The notes under the pieces are model-generated. The model worked only from the letters and a program-made list of their open reading frames with translations, ran no database searches and was not told the origin of the DNA. A DNA stretch of 38,457 bases from positions 1-38,457 of the forward strand of contig JADMIL010000029.1 of NCBI GenBank assembly GCA_015478645.1, given 5' to 3'. Shown here in pieces: positions 24,231 through 32,816 of this stretch (its first letter is position 1; each line of letters opens with the position of its first letter). The stretch is from Candidatus Binataceae bacterium (lineage in GTDB: Bacteria > Desulfobacterota > Binatia > Binatales > Binataceae). A program made the translations under genes and the position numbers.

Positions 24231-25103
24231 TTACGCGACGCGTTCCCTCGCGCCGATCGGGTTGCCAGGCAGCACCATCACCGCGCCGTTGACCGGATTG
24301 CGGCCGACGTAGACTTGGGTCTCATAGACCGCGCGCAGGTTGTCGGCGGTGAAGACCTCGGCCGGCGCGCCATAGCCGGCCGCCGCGCCGTCCTTGAGCA
24401 GCAGCACGCGATCGGCGTACATCGCCGCCGCGTTCAGATCGTGCAGCGTGGCCGCGACGGCCAGGCCGCGCTCGCCGCACAGCTCGCGAAAGCGCCCGAA
24501 GATTTCGGCCACGTGCCGCAGATCGAGAAACGCCGCCGGCTCGTCGAGCAGCGCCACGCGCGGCGCCTGGGCCAGCGCGCGCGCCAGGAAGACCCGCTTG
24601 CGCTCGCCGCCCGAGAGCTCCTGGATCGGCCGCGCCGCAAGCGCGAGCAGATCGAAACGCTCGAGCGCGGCGCGCGCGATTTCCAGATCGTGGCGCGTCT
24701 CGAAATGAAACGCCCCCAGATGCGGCGCGCGGCCCATCAACACGATCTCGAGCACGGTGAAGCGAAACGCCACCGGATTTTCCTGCGCGACCATCGCCAG
24801 CCGCCGCGCGATCGCCCGCCGATCGTAGCCGCCGAGCGGAAGCCCCTCGAGCTCGACCGTGCCGCGCCACGGCGCGAGCGCGCCGCCCAGAATTTTCAGC
24901 AGGGTCGATTTGCCCGCGCCGTTGGGACCGACGATCGCCAGCAGCTCGCCGTGGCGCACGTCGATCGAAACCTCGCGCAGCACCGTCCGCGCGCCATAGC
25001 CCGCGGTCAGGTTGATGGCGCGCAGCGCAACCGACCCGGCGGCGCATTCCGCCGCGCCGAGTCGCTCATCGCCCGCGCCTGCGGTCATCGCGTCGGGCTT
25101 CAT
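24231..25103 (-). CDS. BtuD/FecE-type ABC transporter ATPase
   Basis: ATP-hydrolysing subunit for corrinoid or siderophore import. Walker A GPNGAGKST (59-67), Q-loop VAQEN, signature LSGGERKR, Walker B VALLDEP and switch HDLNAA are all intact. The start at 25103 (MKPDAM) overlaps the permease stop in an ATGA (25100-25103), so translation is coupled; an upstream extension would run through the permease gene. 290 residues, including an unusual ~25-residue N-terminal leader before the core and a C-terminal extension of the BtuD/HmuV type. Third gene of a binding protein-permease-ATPase operon. Confidence 0.92.
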   Translation of the reverse strand: MKPDAMTAGAGDERLGAAECAAGSVALRAINLTAGYGARTVLREVSIDVRHGELLAIVGPNGAGKSTLLKILGGALAPWRGTVELEGLPLGGYDRRAIARRLAMVAQENPVAFRFTVLEIVLMGRAPHLGAFHFETRHDLEIARAALERFDLLALAARPIQELSGGERKRVFLARALAQAPRVALLDEPAAFLDLRHVAEIFGRFRELCGERGLAVAATLHDLNAAAMYADRVLLLKDGAAAGYGAPAEVFTADNLRAVYETQVYVGRNPVNGAVMVLPGNPIGARERVA

Positions 25104-26206
25104 GAGGCGAGCGCCTTGCGCCCCTCGCGGCGCAGCACATAGATAAAAAATGGTCCGCCGCACAATGCCGTAATCGCACCGACCGGCAACTCCGCCGGCG
25201 CGATCGCGACGCGCGCGACCAGGTCGGCCGCGACGGTAAAGGCCGCGCCGCCCAGGATCGACGCCGGAATCAGCAGGCGATGGTCCGCGCCCAGCGTCAC
25301 GCGCAGGATATGCGGCACGATCAGTCCGACGAACGAGATAATCCCGCTGACCGAGACCGCCGCGCCGATCATGATCGACGTCACCGCGAAGATCGTGCGC
25401 CGCAGCGCATCGACCTCGACGCCCAGTTCCGCCGCTTCGTCGTCACCGAGGCTGAGCAGGTTCAGGTCGCGCGCGCGCGTCATCAGCACGGCGCATCCGG
25501 CGCCGCCGAGCACCGCGACCATCGCCACTTCGCGCCAGGTCGGCGCCTCGAAGCTGCCCATCAGCCAGAAGATGATGCTGTGGGTGAAATAGAAATTGAC
25601 CACGCTGTTGACCAGCATGATCGCCGCGCCCCAGAACGAATTGAAGATCACGCCGACCAGCAGCAGCGTGAACGGCTCGAGCCGCCCGTCGACCAGCGCC
25701 AGCCGGTAGACCGCGAGCGTCGAGAGCAGCGCCGCGCCGAACGCGCATAGCGGCACCATCGCGTCGGCCCCGCCCAGGCGTGAAAAGATCACCATCGCGA
25801 CGATCGCGCCAAACGCGCCGCCGCCCGAGATACCCAGGATACCGCCCTCGGCGAGCGGATTGCGCACCAGCGCTTGCAGCGCCGCGCCGACCGCCGCCAG
25901 CACCGCGCCGACGATCGCGCCCAGCACCACGCGCGGCATCCGCACGCCGAACAGGATCGCATGGTCGGCGCTCGCCCGATCGGCGATCGCGCGGATCAGG
26001 CTGATATGCACGCTGCCGAAGGCCGCCGCGACGATCGCCACCGCAATCAGGATCGCCGCCAGGATGGCGAGCGTCGTCGCCACCCGCGCCGGTGTGAGAT
26101 AGGCCTGCGCCAATCCGTCGATCGGGGGAGTGCCCTGCGCGGACCCACGCGCCTTCACGCCGGGCGCGACGCCGCCCGGCTCGCGATCGCGCGCCGGTGC
26201 GCTCAT
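25100..26206 (-). CDS. BtuC/FecCD-type ABC permease
   Basis: Membrane permease of the FecCD family, 368 residues with about ten hydrophobic segments. The family motifs RMPRVVLGAIVGAVLA, NPLAEGGILGISGG, and SFVGLIVPHILR are present. Residues 1-40 are a hydrophilic, alanine- and proline-rich N-terminal extension, longer than in E. coli BtuC. The start at 26206 overlaps the binding-protein stop by ATGA (26203-26206). With its neighbours it forms a complete importer; the binding protein sequence style suggests corrinoids rather than haem or siderophores, with moderate confidence. Confidence 0.92.
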   Translation of the reverse strand: MSAPARDREPGGVAPGVKARGSAQGTPPIDGLAQAYLTPARVATTLAILAAILIAVAIVAAAFGSVHISLIRAIADRASADHAILFGVRMPRVVLGAIVGAVLAAVGAALQALVRNPLAEGGILGISGGGAFGAIVAMVIFSRLGGADAMVPLCAFGAALLSTLAVYRLALVDGRLEPFTLLLVGVIFNSFWGAAIMLVNSVVNFYFTHSIIFWLMGSFEAPTWREVAMVAVLGGAGCAVLMTRARDLNLLSLGDDEAAELGVEVDALRRTIFAVTSIMIGAAVSVSGIISFVGLIVPHILRVTLGADHRLLIPASILGGAAFTVAADLVARVAIAPAELPVGAITALCGGPFFIYVLRREGRKALAS

Positions 26207-27153
26207 CGCGACGCTCCGCGTGCGGACGCTTGCGCCGCGTCCGCACGCGCGAAGACCTCCGGATGAATCAGCCGCGCCAGGATTTCCAGCGAGTCGACGA
26301 TTCGCGGTCCCGGATGAAGCATCGGGTCTTGCGCGTAGCCGCGGACCCGCCCGTCGCGCACCGCCGGAATCGACGGGTAATGCGCCCAGAAGCTCGACGG
26401 CACGCTCGGATCGTTGCCCATCTGCCCGTCGAGAATCACCTGCGGACGCGCCGCGATAATGTACTCGAGGCTCAGCCGCGGCCACTGCTGGTCCGCCACG
26501 TCGGCGATATTCGCCGCATGCGCCATCCCGAGCAGTTCGTCGAGAAACGTGCCGCGCCCGACCGCGACCATCGGCTGATGCCCCACGACCATCAGCGTCG
26601 GCCGCGCCGCCGTGCCGTCGAGCCGGCGCGCGACCGCCGCGATCCGCGTGCGCATCCGCATGATCAGCGCTTGCGCCGCCGCGCGCCGCCCCACGCGCGC
26701 GCCGATCCGCGCAATTCCGGTCTCGATTTCCGCGATCGAATCGTCCCGCACCATCAGCGTCGTATAACCCATCGCATCGAGCGCGCGCACCTCGCGCAGA
26801 TCCGACGAAGTTTCGAGCCCGATGACGATCGTCGGCCTAAGCGCCGCGATCGCCTCGATATTTGGCGTCAGAAACGTGCCGACCTTGGGCAGCTTCAAGA
26901 CCTCTGGCGGATAGTCGCAGTATTGCGATACGCCTGCGACCTCGCCGCCCGCGCCGAGCGCGAAGATCATCTCGGTAGTCGACGGCGCCAGCGACACGAT
27001 ACGCGGCACGCCGCCGGCCGCCGCGTCGCCGCGATGCGCGCCCGCGTCGCACCCGGCGATCGCCAGCGCAATCGCCAGCGCGGCCAGCATGACGTCGGCG
27101 CGCGCCGCCCCGCCGGCGCAGCGCCGCGCCGCCACTATCGCTTTAATCCGCAC
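26203..27153 (-). CDS. ABC transporter substrate-binding lipoprotein (BtuF-like)
   Basis: Binding protein of the BtuF/FepB fold (PF01497), delivering substrate to the permease encoded next. The core starts RIVSLAPSTTEM and ends with GPRIVDSLEILARLIHPEVF. The leader has a hydrophobic stretch ending AIAGC, a lipobox-like cysteine, preceded by basic residues if translation begins at the GTG at 27153; an ATG at 27090 would give a very short leader without charges, so GTG is preferred. No ribosome site is convincing for either. Divergent from the fused ETF gene with ~110 bases between. Anchoring as a lipoprotein suggests membrane-attached or periplasmic binding. Ligand probably a corrinoid. Confidence 0.83.
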   Translation of the reverse strand: MRIKAIVAARRCAGGAARADVMLAALAIALAIAGCDAGAHRGDAAAGGVPRIVSLAPSTTEMIFALGAGGEVAGVSQYCDYPPEVLKLPKVGTFLTPNIEAIAALRPTIVIGLETSSDLREVRALDAMGYTTLMVRDDSIAEIETGIARIGARVGRRAAAQALIMRMRTRIAAVARRLDGTAARPTLMVVGHQPMVAVGRGTFLDELLGMAHAANIADVADQQWPRLSLEYIIAARPQVILDGQMGNDPSVPSSFWAHYPSIPAVRDGRVRGYAQDPMLHPGPRIVDSLEILARLIHPEVFARADAAQASARGASR

Positions 27154-27265
27154 ACCGCGAAGGTATCCGATCGCCGCACCGCGCTTAAGCGCGCCCGCGC
27201 CGCCGGCCGCCGGATTGCATCCGCGCCCCGCGTCGATTAGCGTGCGTCCCGCGAGGTAGTTCGCG

Positions 27266-29092
27266 GTGCGCAAGATCGCTGTCTGCATCAAACAGATTCC
27301 GCTGGTCGAGGATACGAATTTCGATCCCGTCACGCGCACCATCCGGCGCGACGGCGTCAACGTCATCAGCGCCTACGATCTCCGCGCGATCGCCCAGGCG
27401 GTCGATCTCAAAAATCGCTTCGGCGCCGAGACCGTAGTCGTCACCATGGGTCCGCCGCAGGCCCGCGAGGCGCTGACTGACGCGCTCGGGATGGGCCTCG
27501 ATCGCGCCGTCCATCTGCAGGACCGCGCGTTTGCCGGCGCCGACACCCTGGCCACCGCGCGTGCGCTCGCCCTGTGGCTCAAACGCGAAGCCTTCGACCT
27601 CATCATGCTCGGCAAGTACTCGCTTGACGCCGAGACCGGCCAGGTCGGTCCCGAGATCGCCGAGCTGCTCGGCATCGCGCAGATTACCGGCGTGCGCACG
27701 CTCGAACTCGACGGCGATCGCATCCGCGCCGAACGCGAGAGCGACGAGGGACTCGATCAGGTCGAGGCGCTGATGCCCGCGCTGCTGACTTGCGCCGAGC
27801 GGCTGATCAACCCAATCAAGATCGATCCGAAAACGCGCGCGGCGGCGCAGTCGATGCCGATCGAGACGGTGACCGCCGCCCAACTCACGGCCGACGCGGC
27901 GCAGCTTGGCTTGGCCGGCTCGCCGACCTGGGTGCAGGAGGTCCGCGCGCAGGAGTCGCCCAAAGTCCACTGCACGATGATCGACGCGGCCGATCCCGAA
28001 CTCGCCGCCGAGCGGGTTATCGCGGCGCTCGAAAGCTGCGGCGCGCTCAAGCCGCGCGTGCATCGCCGCCGTCCGATCGCGGCGCCAATCCGCCCACCCG
28101 CCCGCGGTAAAGATGTCTGGGTCGCGGTCGAATCCGATCTCGCCGGCGCGATCACGCTGGGCAGCCTGGAGCTGCTGTCGGCCGCCGATCGCCTGGCGAC
28201 CCAGCTCGGCGGCGCGGTGATCGCCACCGGCCTGTCCGCGGACATCGCGCGCCACGCCGGGCTTATCGCGAGCTACGGCGCCGACCGGATCATAATCCCC
28301 GCGAGCCCCGCGCTGGCCAGCTATTCGCCCGACAGCGCCGCCGCCGCGATCGCCGACCTGGTCCGCGATCGCGCGCCCTGGGGACTGCTGCTCTGCGCCA
28401 GTGAGCGCGGACGCGACTGGGGTCCGCGGCTGGCCGCGCGGATGGGCCTCGGCCTGACCGGCGATGCGATCGGCCTCGAACTCGACGGCGAAAATCGGAT
28501 GGTCGCGCTCAAGCCGGCCTTCGGCGGCAATATCGTCGCGCCGATTCTCTCGAAAACCTATCCCCAGGCCGCCACCGTCCGCCAGGGCGTGCTCGAACTC
28601 GCCGAGCCCAATCCGGCGCGCCGCGCCGCCGTCGAAACCGTCGCACTCGAACTCGCCGCGCCGCTCACCCGCACGGTCAATTCGGTGTCGAGCATCGACC
28701 ATTCGGTCGCCCCGCTCGACGGCGCCGAAGTCGTCGTCGGCATCGGTATGGGTGTCGGTGGTCCCGAGGGCGTCGCCGTGGTCAAGGATTTCGCGCGCAC
28801 CCTCGGCGCCGCGATCTGCGCCACCCGCCGCGTCACCGACAAGGGCTGGGTCGCGCATCAGTTGCAGGTCGGCCTGACCGGCAAAGCGATCGCGCCGCGG
28901 CTCTATTTCTCGGTCGGCATTCGCGGCGTGCCGAACCATACCGTGGGCATCAAGCGCGCCGAGACCATCGTCGCGATCAATAACGATCCCGACGCGGTGA
29001 TCTTCGAGCGCGCCAATTTCGGCCTGGTCGGCGACTGGCAGCCCCTCACCCGCGCGCTCATCGCGGCCTTCCAGCGCCGCAATGCGGCTTAA
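27266..29092 (+). CDS. Fused electron-transfer flavoprotein (EtfB-EtfA)
   Basis: Single 608-residue chain. Residues 1-~260 are the beta subunit (VCIKQIPLVEDT, MGPPQAREALTDALGMG, DAETGQVGPEIAELL); a basic, proline-rich linker lies at ~261-281; residues ~283-608 are the alpha subunit, with the FAD-domain motifs QVGLTGK (534-540), NHTVGI, and AINND (570-574). ETFs accept electrons from acyl-CoA dehydrogenases and pass them to ETF-quinone oxidoreductase. Usually two adjacent genes encode the subunits; here they are in one frame. In most EtfA the loop reads SGISGAxQH, here VGIRGVPNH, so the FAD site is somewhat divergent. GTG start with GAGG nine bases upstream. No acyl-CoA dehydrogenase is adjacent. 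Confidence 0.9.
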   Translation: MRKIAVCIKQIPLVEDTNFDPVTRTIRRDGVNVISAYDLRAIAQAVDLKNRFGAETVVVTMGPPQAREALTDALGMGLDRAVHLQDRAFAGADTLATARALALWLKREAFDLIMLGKYSLDAETGQVGPEIAELLGIAQITGVRTLELDGDRIRAERESDEGLDQVEALMPALLTCAERLINPIKIDPKTRAAAQSMPIETVTAAQLTADAAQLGLAGSPTWVQEVRAQESPKVHCTMIDAADPELAAERVIAALESCGALKPRVHRRRPIAAPIRPPARGKDVWVAVESDLAGAITLGSLELLSAADRLATQLGGAVIATGLSADIARHAGLIASYGADRIIIPASPALASYSPDSAAAAIADLVRDRAPWGLLLCASERGRDWGPRLAARMGLGLTGDAIGLELDGENRMVALKPAFGGNIVAPILSKTYPQAATVRQGVLELAEPNPARRAAVETVALELAAPLTRTVNSVSSIDHSVAPLDGAEVVVGIGMGVGGPEGVAVVKDFARTLGAAICATRRVTDKGWVAHQLQVGLTGKAIAPRLYFSVGIRGVPNHTVGIKRAETIVAINNDPDAVIFERANFGLVGDWQPLTRALIAAFQRRNAA

Positions 29093-29134
29093 CGGGCATG
29101 GGGTGCGGGCGAGTCTGCGAAGCCGCGGTTATAG

Positions 29135-30415
29135 TTAAGTCGCAAACCGCTCGCGCGTCCATTCGCACAACACCTTCATCAGGCGCGGACGCGGATCCCC
29201 CAGATGCGCCGCGATGCCGCCGGCGCGCATAAAGTGATCCGCGCCGGAAATAAACTCGATGCGCTTGTCGGGCGCGCCCGCTAATTCGTATTCGGCGCGC
29301 ACGTCGGCGACGAAAATATCCTGATCGCCGGCCGCGCCGACCACGATCGTCGGCACCGTCACGCGTGGCAGATTACGCGCCAGGTTGGCGTACGAGCTGA
29401 GCCCCGACCAGGTTGAGAGCCACGCCTCGGGCGTCATCACGCGGGCCAGGCCGAAGACGTGATAGTTGGCGAGGTCGGGCCGCGCCGACAGAATCGATCC
29501 GACCGCGCGCTCCGACGGATCGATCGTGAGATCGAGGTAGCTCGGATTGGCCTGTGTGCGGTAGACGACTATCAGCCGCGGCGCCATCGACCGGCGGCTC
29601 ATATAATTGCGATATGCGGCCGGCCGCGACGCGAAATCCGCCGCGCGTGCCGCCGCCCGTCCGACCGCCGCCTCCTCGATATGCCGACGCGCGATCGCGT
29701 CGATCCGCGCCACCCGCGCGCGCTGCCCCGCACGGTAGCGCTCGAGCCATCCGCGCTCGTAGACCGAGGCCGCCGGCGGCGGACGAAACCCGTTGCCTTC
29801 GTCGTACATGTCGAGCGCGGCGTCGCCCGCGAACGGATCGCCCTCGTCAACCACCGCCGCGTCGAGCGTGCCCATCAGCACGACTCCCTGTCCCGGATGG
29901 GCCGCGAGGACGCAAAAGCCGTCGGCTGCGGGCAGGTCGAATTGGTTGAGATCGGGCGGTCCGCCCCCCGGCGGCGCCGCGACCCGCGACCCGGCCGGCT
30001 TGCGCGCCTCGGCGTCGTAGTACGCGAACAGCGACCCGCCGCCCGAATTGCCCAGCATCACGATATTTGCGAAGCCGCACTCCTTGCGCAGGTAGGTTAT
30101 CCCCGCCGCCAGGTCGAGCAGCAGATTCTCGTGCAGCATCAGCGCATCGTTATTGAGATAGCGCGTGTTCAATGCGAACGCCGCAAAGCCCGCCTCGACC
30201 CAGTACGGAATCGAGTAGTGATGGAAAAAATCGACCCGCGGATGCGCCATGATCACGACCGTGCGCGGCCGTCCGCGCGCCGGCTCGTACAGCAGGCCGC
30301 GCGCCTTGCCCCCGTCGGCCGCGTAAAGCTGCACTACCGTCTGGCGTACGGCGGGGTCGATCGCGCCAAAATCCACCGGATAGCGGCTCTGATAGTCGGC
30401 CGGCGCCTGCGGCAT
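29135..30415 (-). CDS. Alpha/beta hydrolase, large (426 residues)
   Basis: Alpha/beta-hydrolase fold with the nucleophile elbow GNSGGG (Ser124 the probable nucleophile), an oxyanion-side HPRVDFFHHY region and a C-terminal histidine in SGADHFMRAGG, preceded by the acidic strand GAAGDQDIFVAD. An insertion of about 150 residues between these parts (from ~140 to ~300) is rich in Ala, Arg and Pro and probably forms a lid. Such proteins are annotated as esterases or acyl-CoA/polyester hydrolases; substrate unknown. Ends 42 bases from the convergent ETF stop. Convergent genes here lack a visible terminator hairpin. Confidence 0.82.
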   Translation of the reverse strand: MPQAPADYQSRYPVDFGAIDPAVRQTVVQLYAADGGKARGLLYEPARGRPRTVVIMAHPRVDFFHHYSIPYWVEAGFAAFALNTRYLNNDALMLHENLLLDLAAGITYLRKECGFANIVMLGNSGGGSLFAYYDAEARKPAGSRVAAPPGGGPPDLNQFDLPAADGFCVLAAHPGQGVVLMGTLDAAVVDEGDPFAGDAALDMYDEGNGFRPPPAASVYERGWLERYRAGQRARVARIDAIARRHIEEAAVGRAAARAADFASRPAAYRNYMSRRSMAPRLIVVYRTQANPSYLDLTIDPSERAVGSILSARPDLANYHVFGLARVMTPEAWLSTWSGLSSYANLARNLPRVTVPTIVVGAAGDQDIFVADVRAEYELAGAPDKRIEFISGADHFMRAGGIAAHLGDPRPRLMKVLCEWTRERFAT

Positions 30416-30531
30416 GTTTCACCCCCTCCAACAGTTCCCCTCGCTCTAACACAAGCCCGTGTGAATCGCCCAGTGGGGGACTTAACTGCGCCCGCCGGAT
30501 ATGCGAGTCTTTACCGTTTGGAGTTGGCGAT

Positions 30532-31578
30532 TTGAAAAGCGGCATCATCGGCGCTCGCGGAGTTGGCAAGACCACCGTCTTTCACGCGCTCACCGGACTG
30601 GCCCCTGTGGCCGGCCAGGGTGACGCCAAGAATCGCGCACGGCCCGGCCAGATCAAGGTCGCCGACCCGCGCCTGGATTTCCTCGAGATCACCTACGGCT
30701 CGAAGAAAAAAATTCCGGTCGAGCTGACCATGCTCGATTTCGCGCCCAATCCCAAGGAACAGAAGGAGGGCGCCGCGCTCGACGCGAGCCTGCTCCCGCT
30801 GATTCGCGACGTCGACGCGCTGCTCATCGTGGTGCCCGAATTCGCCGGCCGCGCGATGCCGCTGGCGGCGACCGTCGAAAGCGTCGAGGGCGAGCTGGTC
30901 TTCGCCGATTTCGATCAGGCCGAGCGCCGCCTCGAACGCCTCAAGAAAGAAAAAGGGCCGATCGATTTCGAACGCGGCGCGCTCGAAAAATGCCTCAAAT
31001 GGCTCGAACAGGGGCGCCCGCTGCGCGCGCTCGAATTGACCGCGCAGGAATTACAGGCCTTTGCGAGCTTCGGCTTTCTGTCGCGCAAGCCGGTCCTCGC
31101 CGTCGCCAATTGCGACGCCGACCGCGCCACCGCCGAGCTCTCGGCCGCCGATCGCGCCGCGCTTGAAGCCCGTGGCCTCGACGTCTTCCGTCTCGCCGGC
31201 GCCTTTGAATCCGAGTTGTGGGAGCTCGACGCCGCCGGCCAGGCCGAGATGCTCCAGGCGGCCGGCCTCGCCCAGCCCGCGCGCGATCGCCTGATCACCG
31301 CGCTCTACCGCCATCTCGGCCTGCTGACCTTCTATACCGCCGGCGAGCCCGAGGCCCACGCCTGGTCGCTGCATCGCGGCGACTCGGCGCTCGAGGCGGC
31401 CGCGCGCATCCACTCCGATATCGCTCGCGGCTTCATCCGCGCCGAAGTCGTGGCCTACGCCGACTTTGCCGCATTGCGCTCCGACGCCAAGGTCAAGGAG
31501 GCCGGCAAGCTGCGCCTCGAAGGCCGCGACTACGTCATGCAGGACGGCGACATCATCCACATCCGCTTCAAGGTGTGA
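30532..31578 (+). CDS. Divergent YchF/OLA1-like P-loop NTPase with TGS domain
   Basis: A 348-residue relative of the ribosome-associated ATPase YchF. The P-loop is GARGVGKTT (7-15), unlike the usual GLPNVGKST; the G3 region reads LDFAPNPKEQ instead of DIAGL; and the base-recognition motif is NCDAD rather than the family's NxxE. The C-terminal TGS half is well kept (LTFYTAGEPEAHAW, FIRAEVVAYADF, YVMQDGDIIHIRF). A role on ribosomes is plausible, but the switch regions suggest a specialised paralogue rather than the housekeeping YchF. TTG start with GGAG eight bases upstream. The flippase-like gene follows after ~200 bases without a clear gene between. Confidence 0.82.
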   Translation: MKSGIIGARGVGKTTVFHALTGLAPVAGQGDAKNRARPGQIKVADPRLDFLEITYGSKKKIPVELTMLDFAPNPKEQKEGAALDASLLPLIRDVDALLIVVPEFAGRAMPLAATVESVEGELVFADFDQAERRLERLKKEKGPIDFERGALEKCLKWLEQGRPLRALELTAQELQAFASFGFLSRKPVLAVANCDADRATAELSAADRAALEARGLDVFRLAGAFESELWELDAAGQAEMLQAAGLAQPARDRLITALYRHLGLLTFYTAGEPEAHAWSLHRGDSALEAAARIHSDIARGFIRAEVVAYADFAALRSDAKVKEAGKLRLEGRDYVMQDGDIIHIRFKV

Positions 31579-31775
31579 GCTGGGCGAATGTCCGATGATG
31601 GCGAGGTGTCCGCGGCGGGCGATCAATTGGGTGCATCATCCGGCGTCCGCCGGTCGCTTGATGCCGCCCGAAGTTACGTTGCGCGCGCCACCCTCGCCTT
31701 GCGATTAAGCTCCGCGACTGAAACAATTGCCCGGATGCGCATGCGTCCCGTGACGCCCCTGCGAATGCCCCCGTA

Positions 31776-32816
31776 ATGCGTCGCGTAGAAACCCTGATCC
31801 TGCTCCTCGCGCTGGGCTTTTACGTCTGGTTCCTTCATCGCTTCGGCATAGCCGATCTGCTCTCGTACCTGCGCCTCGCCGGCTGGGGCCTTGCGCTGAC
31901 GATCGCGCTCGAAGCAGTCGCCCGCATCGCCAATACGCTCGGCTGGCGGGTGACGATCGCCGACTATCCGCGCGCACTCGGCCCGGCCGAACTTTTCGCC
32001 GCGCGCATCGCGGGCGAGGCGGTCGATTACGTCACGCCGTCGGCGCAACTCGGCGGCCAATTCGTGATGGCCCTGATGGTGCGGCGCAAGCTCGCGATGG
32101 CGATCGGACTGGCTACCGTGATCGTCGCCTCGCTGGCCGAGGCGCTCGGCCAAATCGGCTTCATCTCCGGCGCCTTGCTCATCGCGCTGCCCTTCCAGGC
32201 GCGCCTCCATCACCTGTTCTGGCCGATCGTCGGCGGCATGGCGATCGCGATCGGGCTCGCCGCGGCCTTTTTCGCCGTGCAGATGAAGCAGCCCTTCTCG
32301 ACGCTCTGGAAGGTCGCCGCCAAATTCGACGTCGCCCACCTGGCCCATCCCGAGGTCCGCGCCGCCGCCGCCGAGGCCGACGCCCTGCTGGTCGATTTTT
32401 ACGCGCATCATCGCACGCGTCTGGCGCTCTCGTGTGTGTGCTATCTATTCGCCTGGAGCATGGGACCGGTCGAAATCTGGATTCTCCTCACGCTGCTGCA
32501 TCAGCCGGCCACCGTGCTCACCGTGCTCACGGTCGAGGCGCTCGGCCTGCTCATCGAGCGCGCGACGTTTCTAATTCCCGCCAAGCTGGTCAGCCAGGAA
32601 GGCGGCAAGGCGCTGATCCTCTCCCTGCTCGGCTATCCGGCCGCGATCGGCTTCGCGGTCGGCTTCCTGCGGCGCATCAAAGAGCTGGTTTGGGTTATGA
32701 TCGGTCTCGGCGCAATGACCGTGCATCGCCTGATCAGCGAACGCGCCACCGCGGCGGACTTGCCGCGGGCGGCCAGCATAATTGAAATTCCCAGCCCCCA
32801 AGGAGGGCAATCGTAA
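31776..32816 (+). CDS. LPG-synthase TM-domain (flippase-like) membrane protein
   Basis: Integral membrane protein, 346 residues, with about eight hydrophobic segments. It matches the flippase-like/LPG-synthase TM-domain style (AARIAGEAVDYVTPSAQLGGQF and SLLGYPAAIGFAVGFLRRIKE) but has no C-terminal synthetase domain. HpnL of hopanoid metabolism belongs to this family; no other hpn gene is in the window, so lipid transfer with an unknown substrate is the safest reading. Its TAA overlaps the ATG of the next gene (TAATG at 32814-32818), implying coupled translation with a secreted protein. No strong ribosome site is seen at its own ATG. Confidence 0.82.
   Translation: MRRVETLILLLALGFYVWFLHRFGIADLLSYLRLAGWGLALTIALEAVARIANTLGWRVTIADYPRALGPAELFAARIAGEAVDYVTPSAQLGGQFVMALMVRRKLAMAIGLATVIVASLAEALGQIGFISGALLIALPFQARLHHLFWPIVGGMAIAIGLAAAFFAVQMKQPFSTLWKVAAKFDVAHLAHPEVRAAAAEADALLVDFYAHHRTRLALSCVCYLFAWSMGPVEIWILLTLLHQPATVLTVLTVEALGLLIERATFLIPAKLVSQEGGKALILSLLGYPAAIGFAVGFLRRIKELVWVMIGLGAMTVHRLISERATAADLPRAASIIEIPSPQGGQS

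Noticed and set aside
27185-28939. Long (584-codon) minus-strand open frame opposite the fused ETF gene
   Set aside because: It is the antisense shadow of a clear ETF gene; its arginine- and aspartate-rich translation has no domain character. Such shadows are common in GC-rich DNA.
31588-31776. 62-codon frame between the YchF-like and flippase-like genes, ending TAATG on the next start
   Set aside because: The overlap is suggestive, but there is no clear ribosome site and the translation is compositionally plain. Not enough to call a gene.
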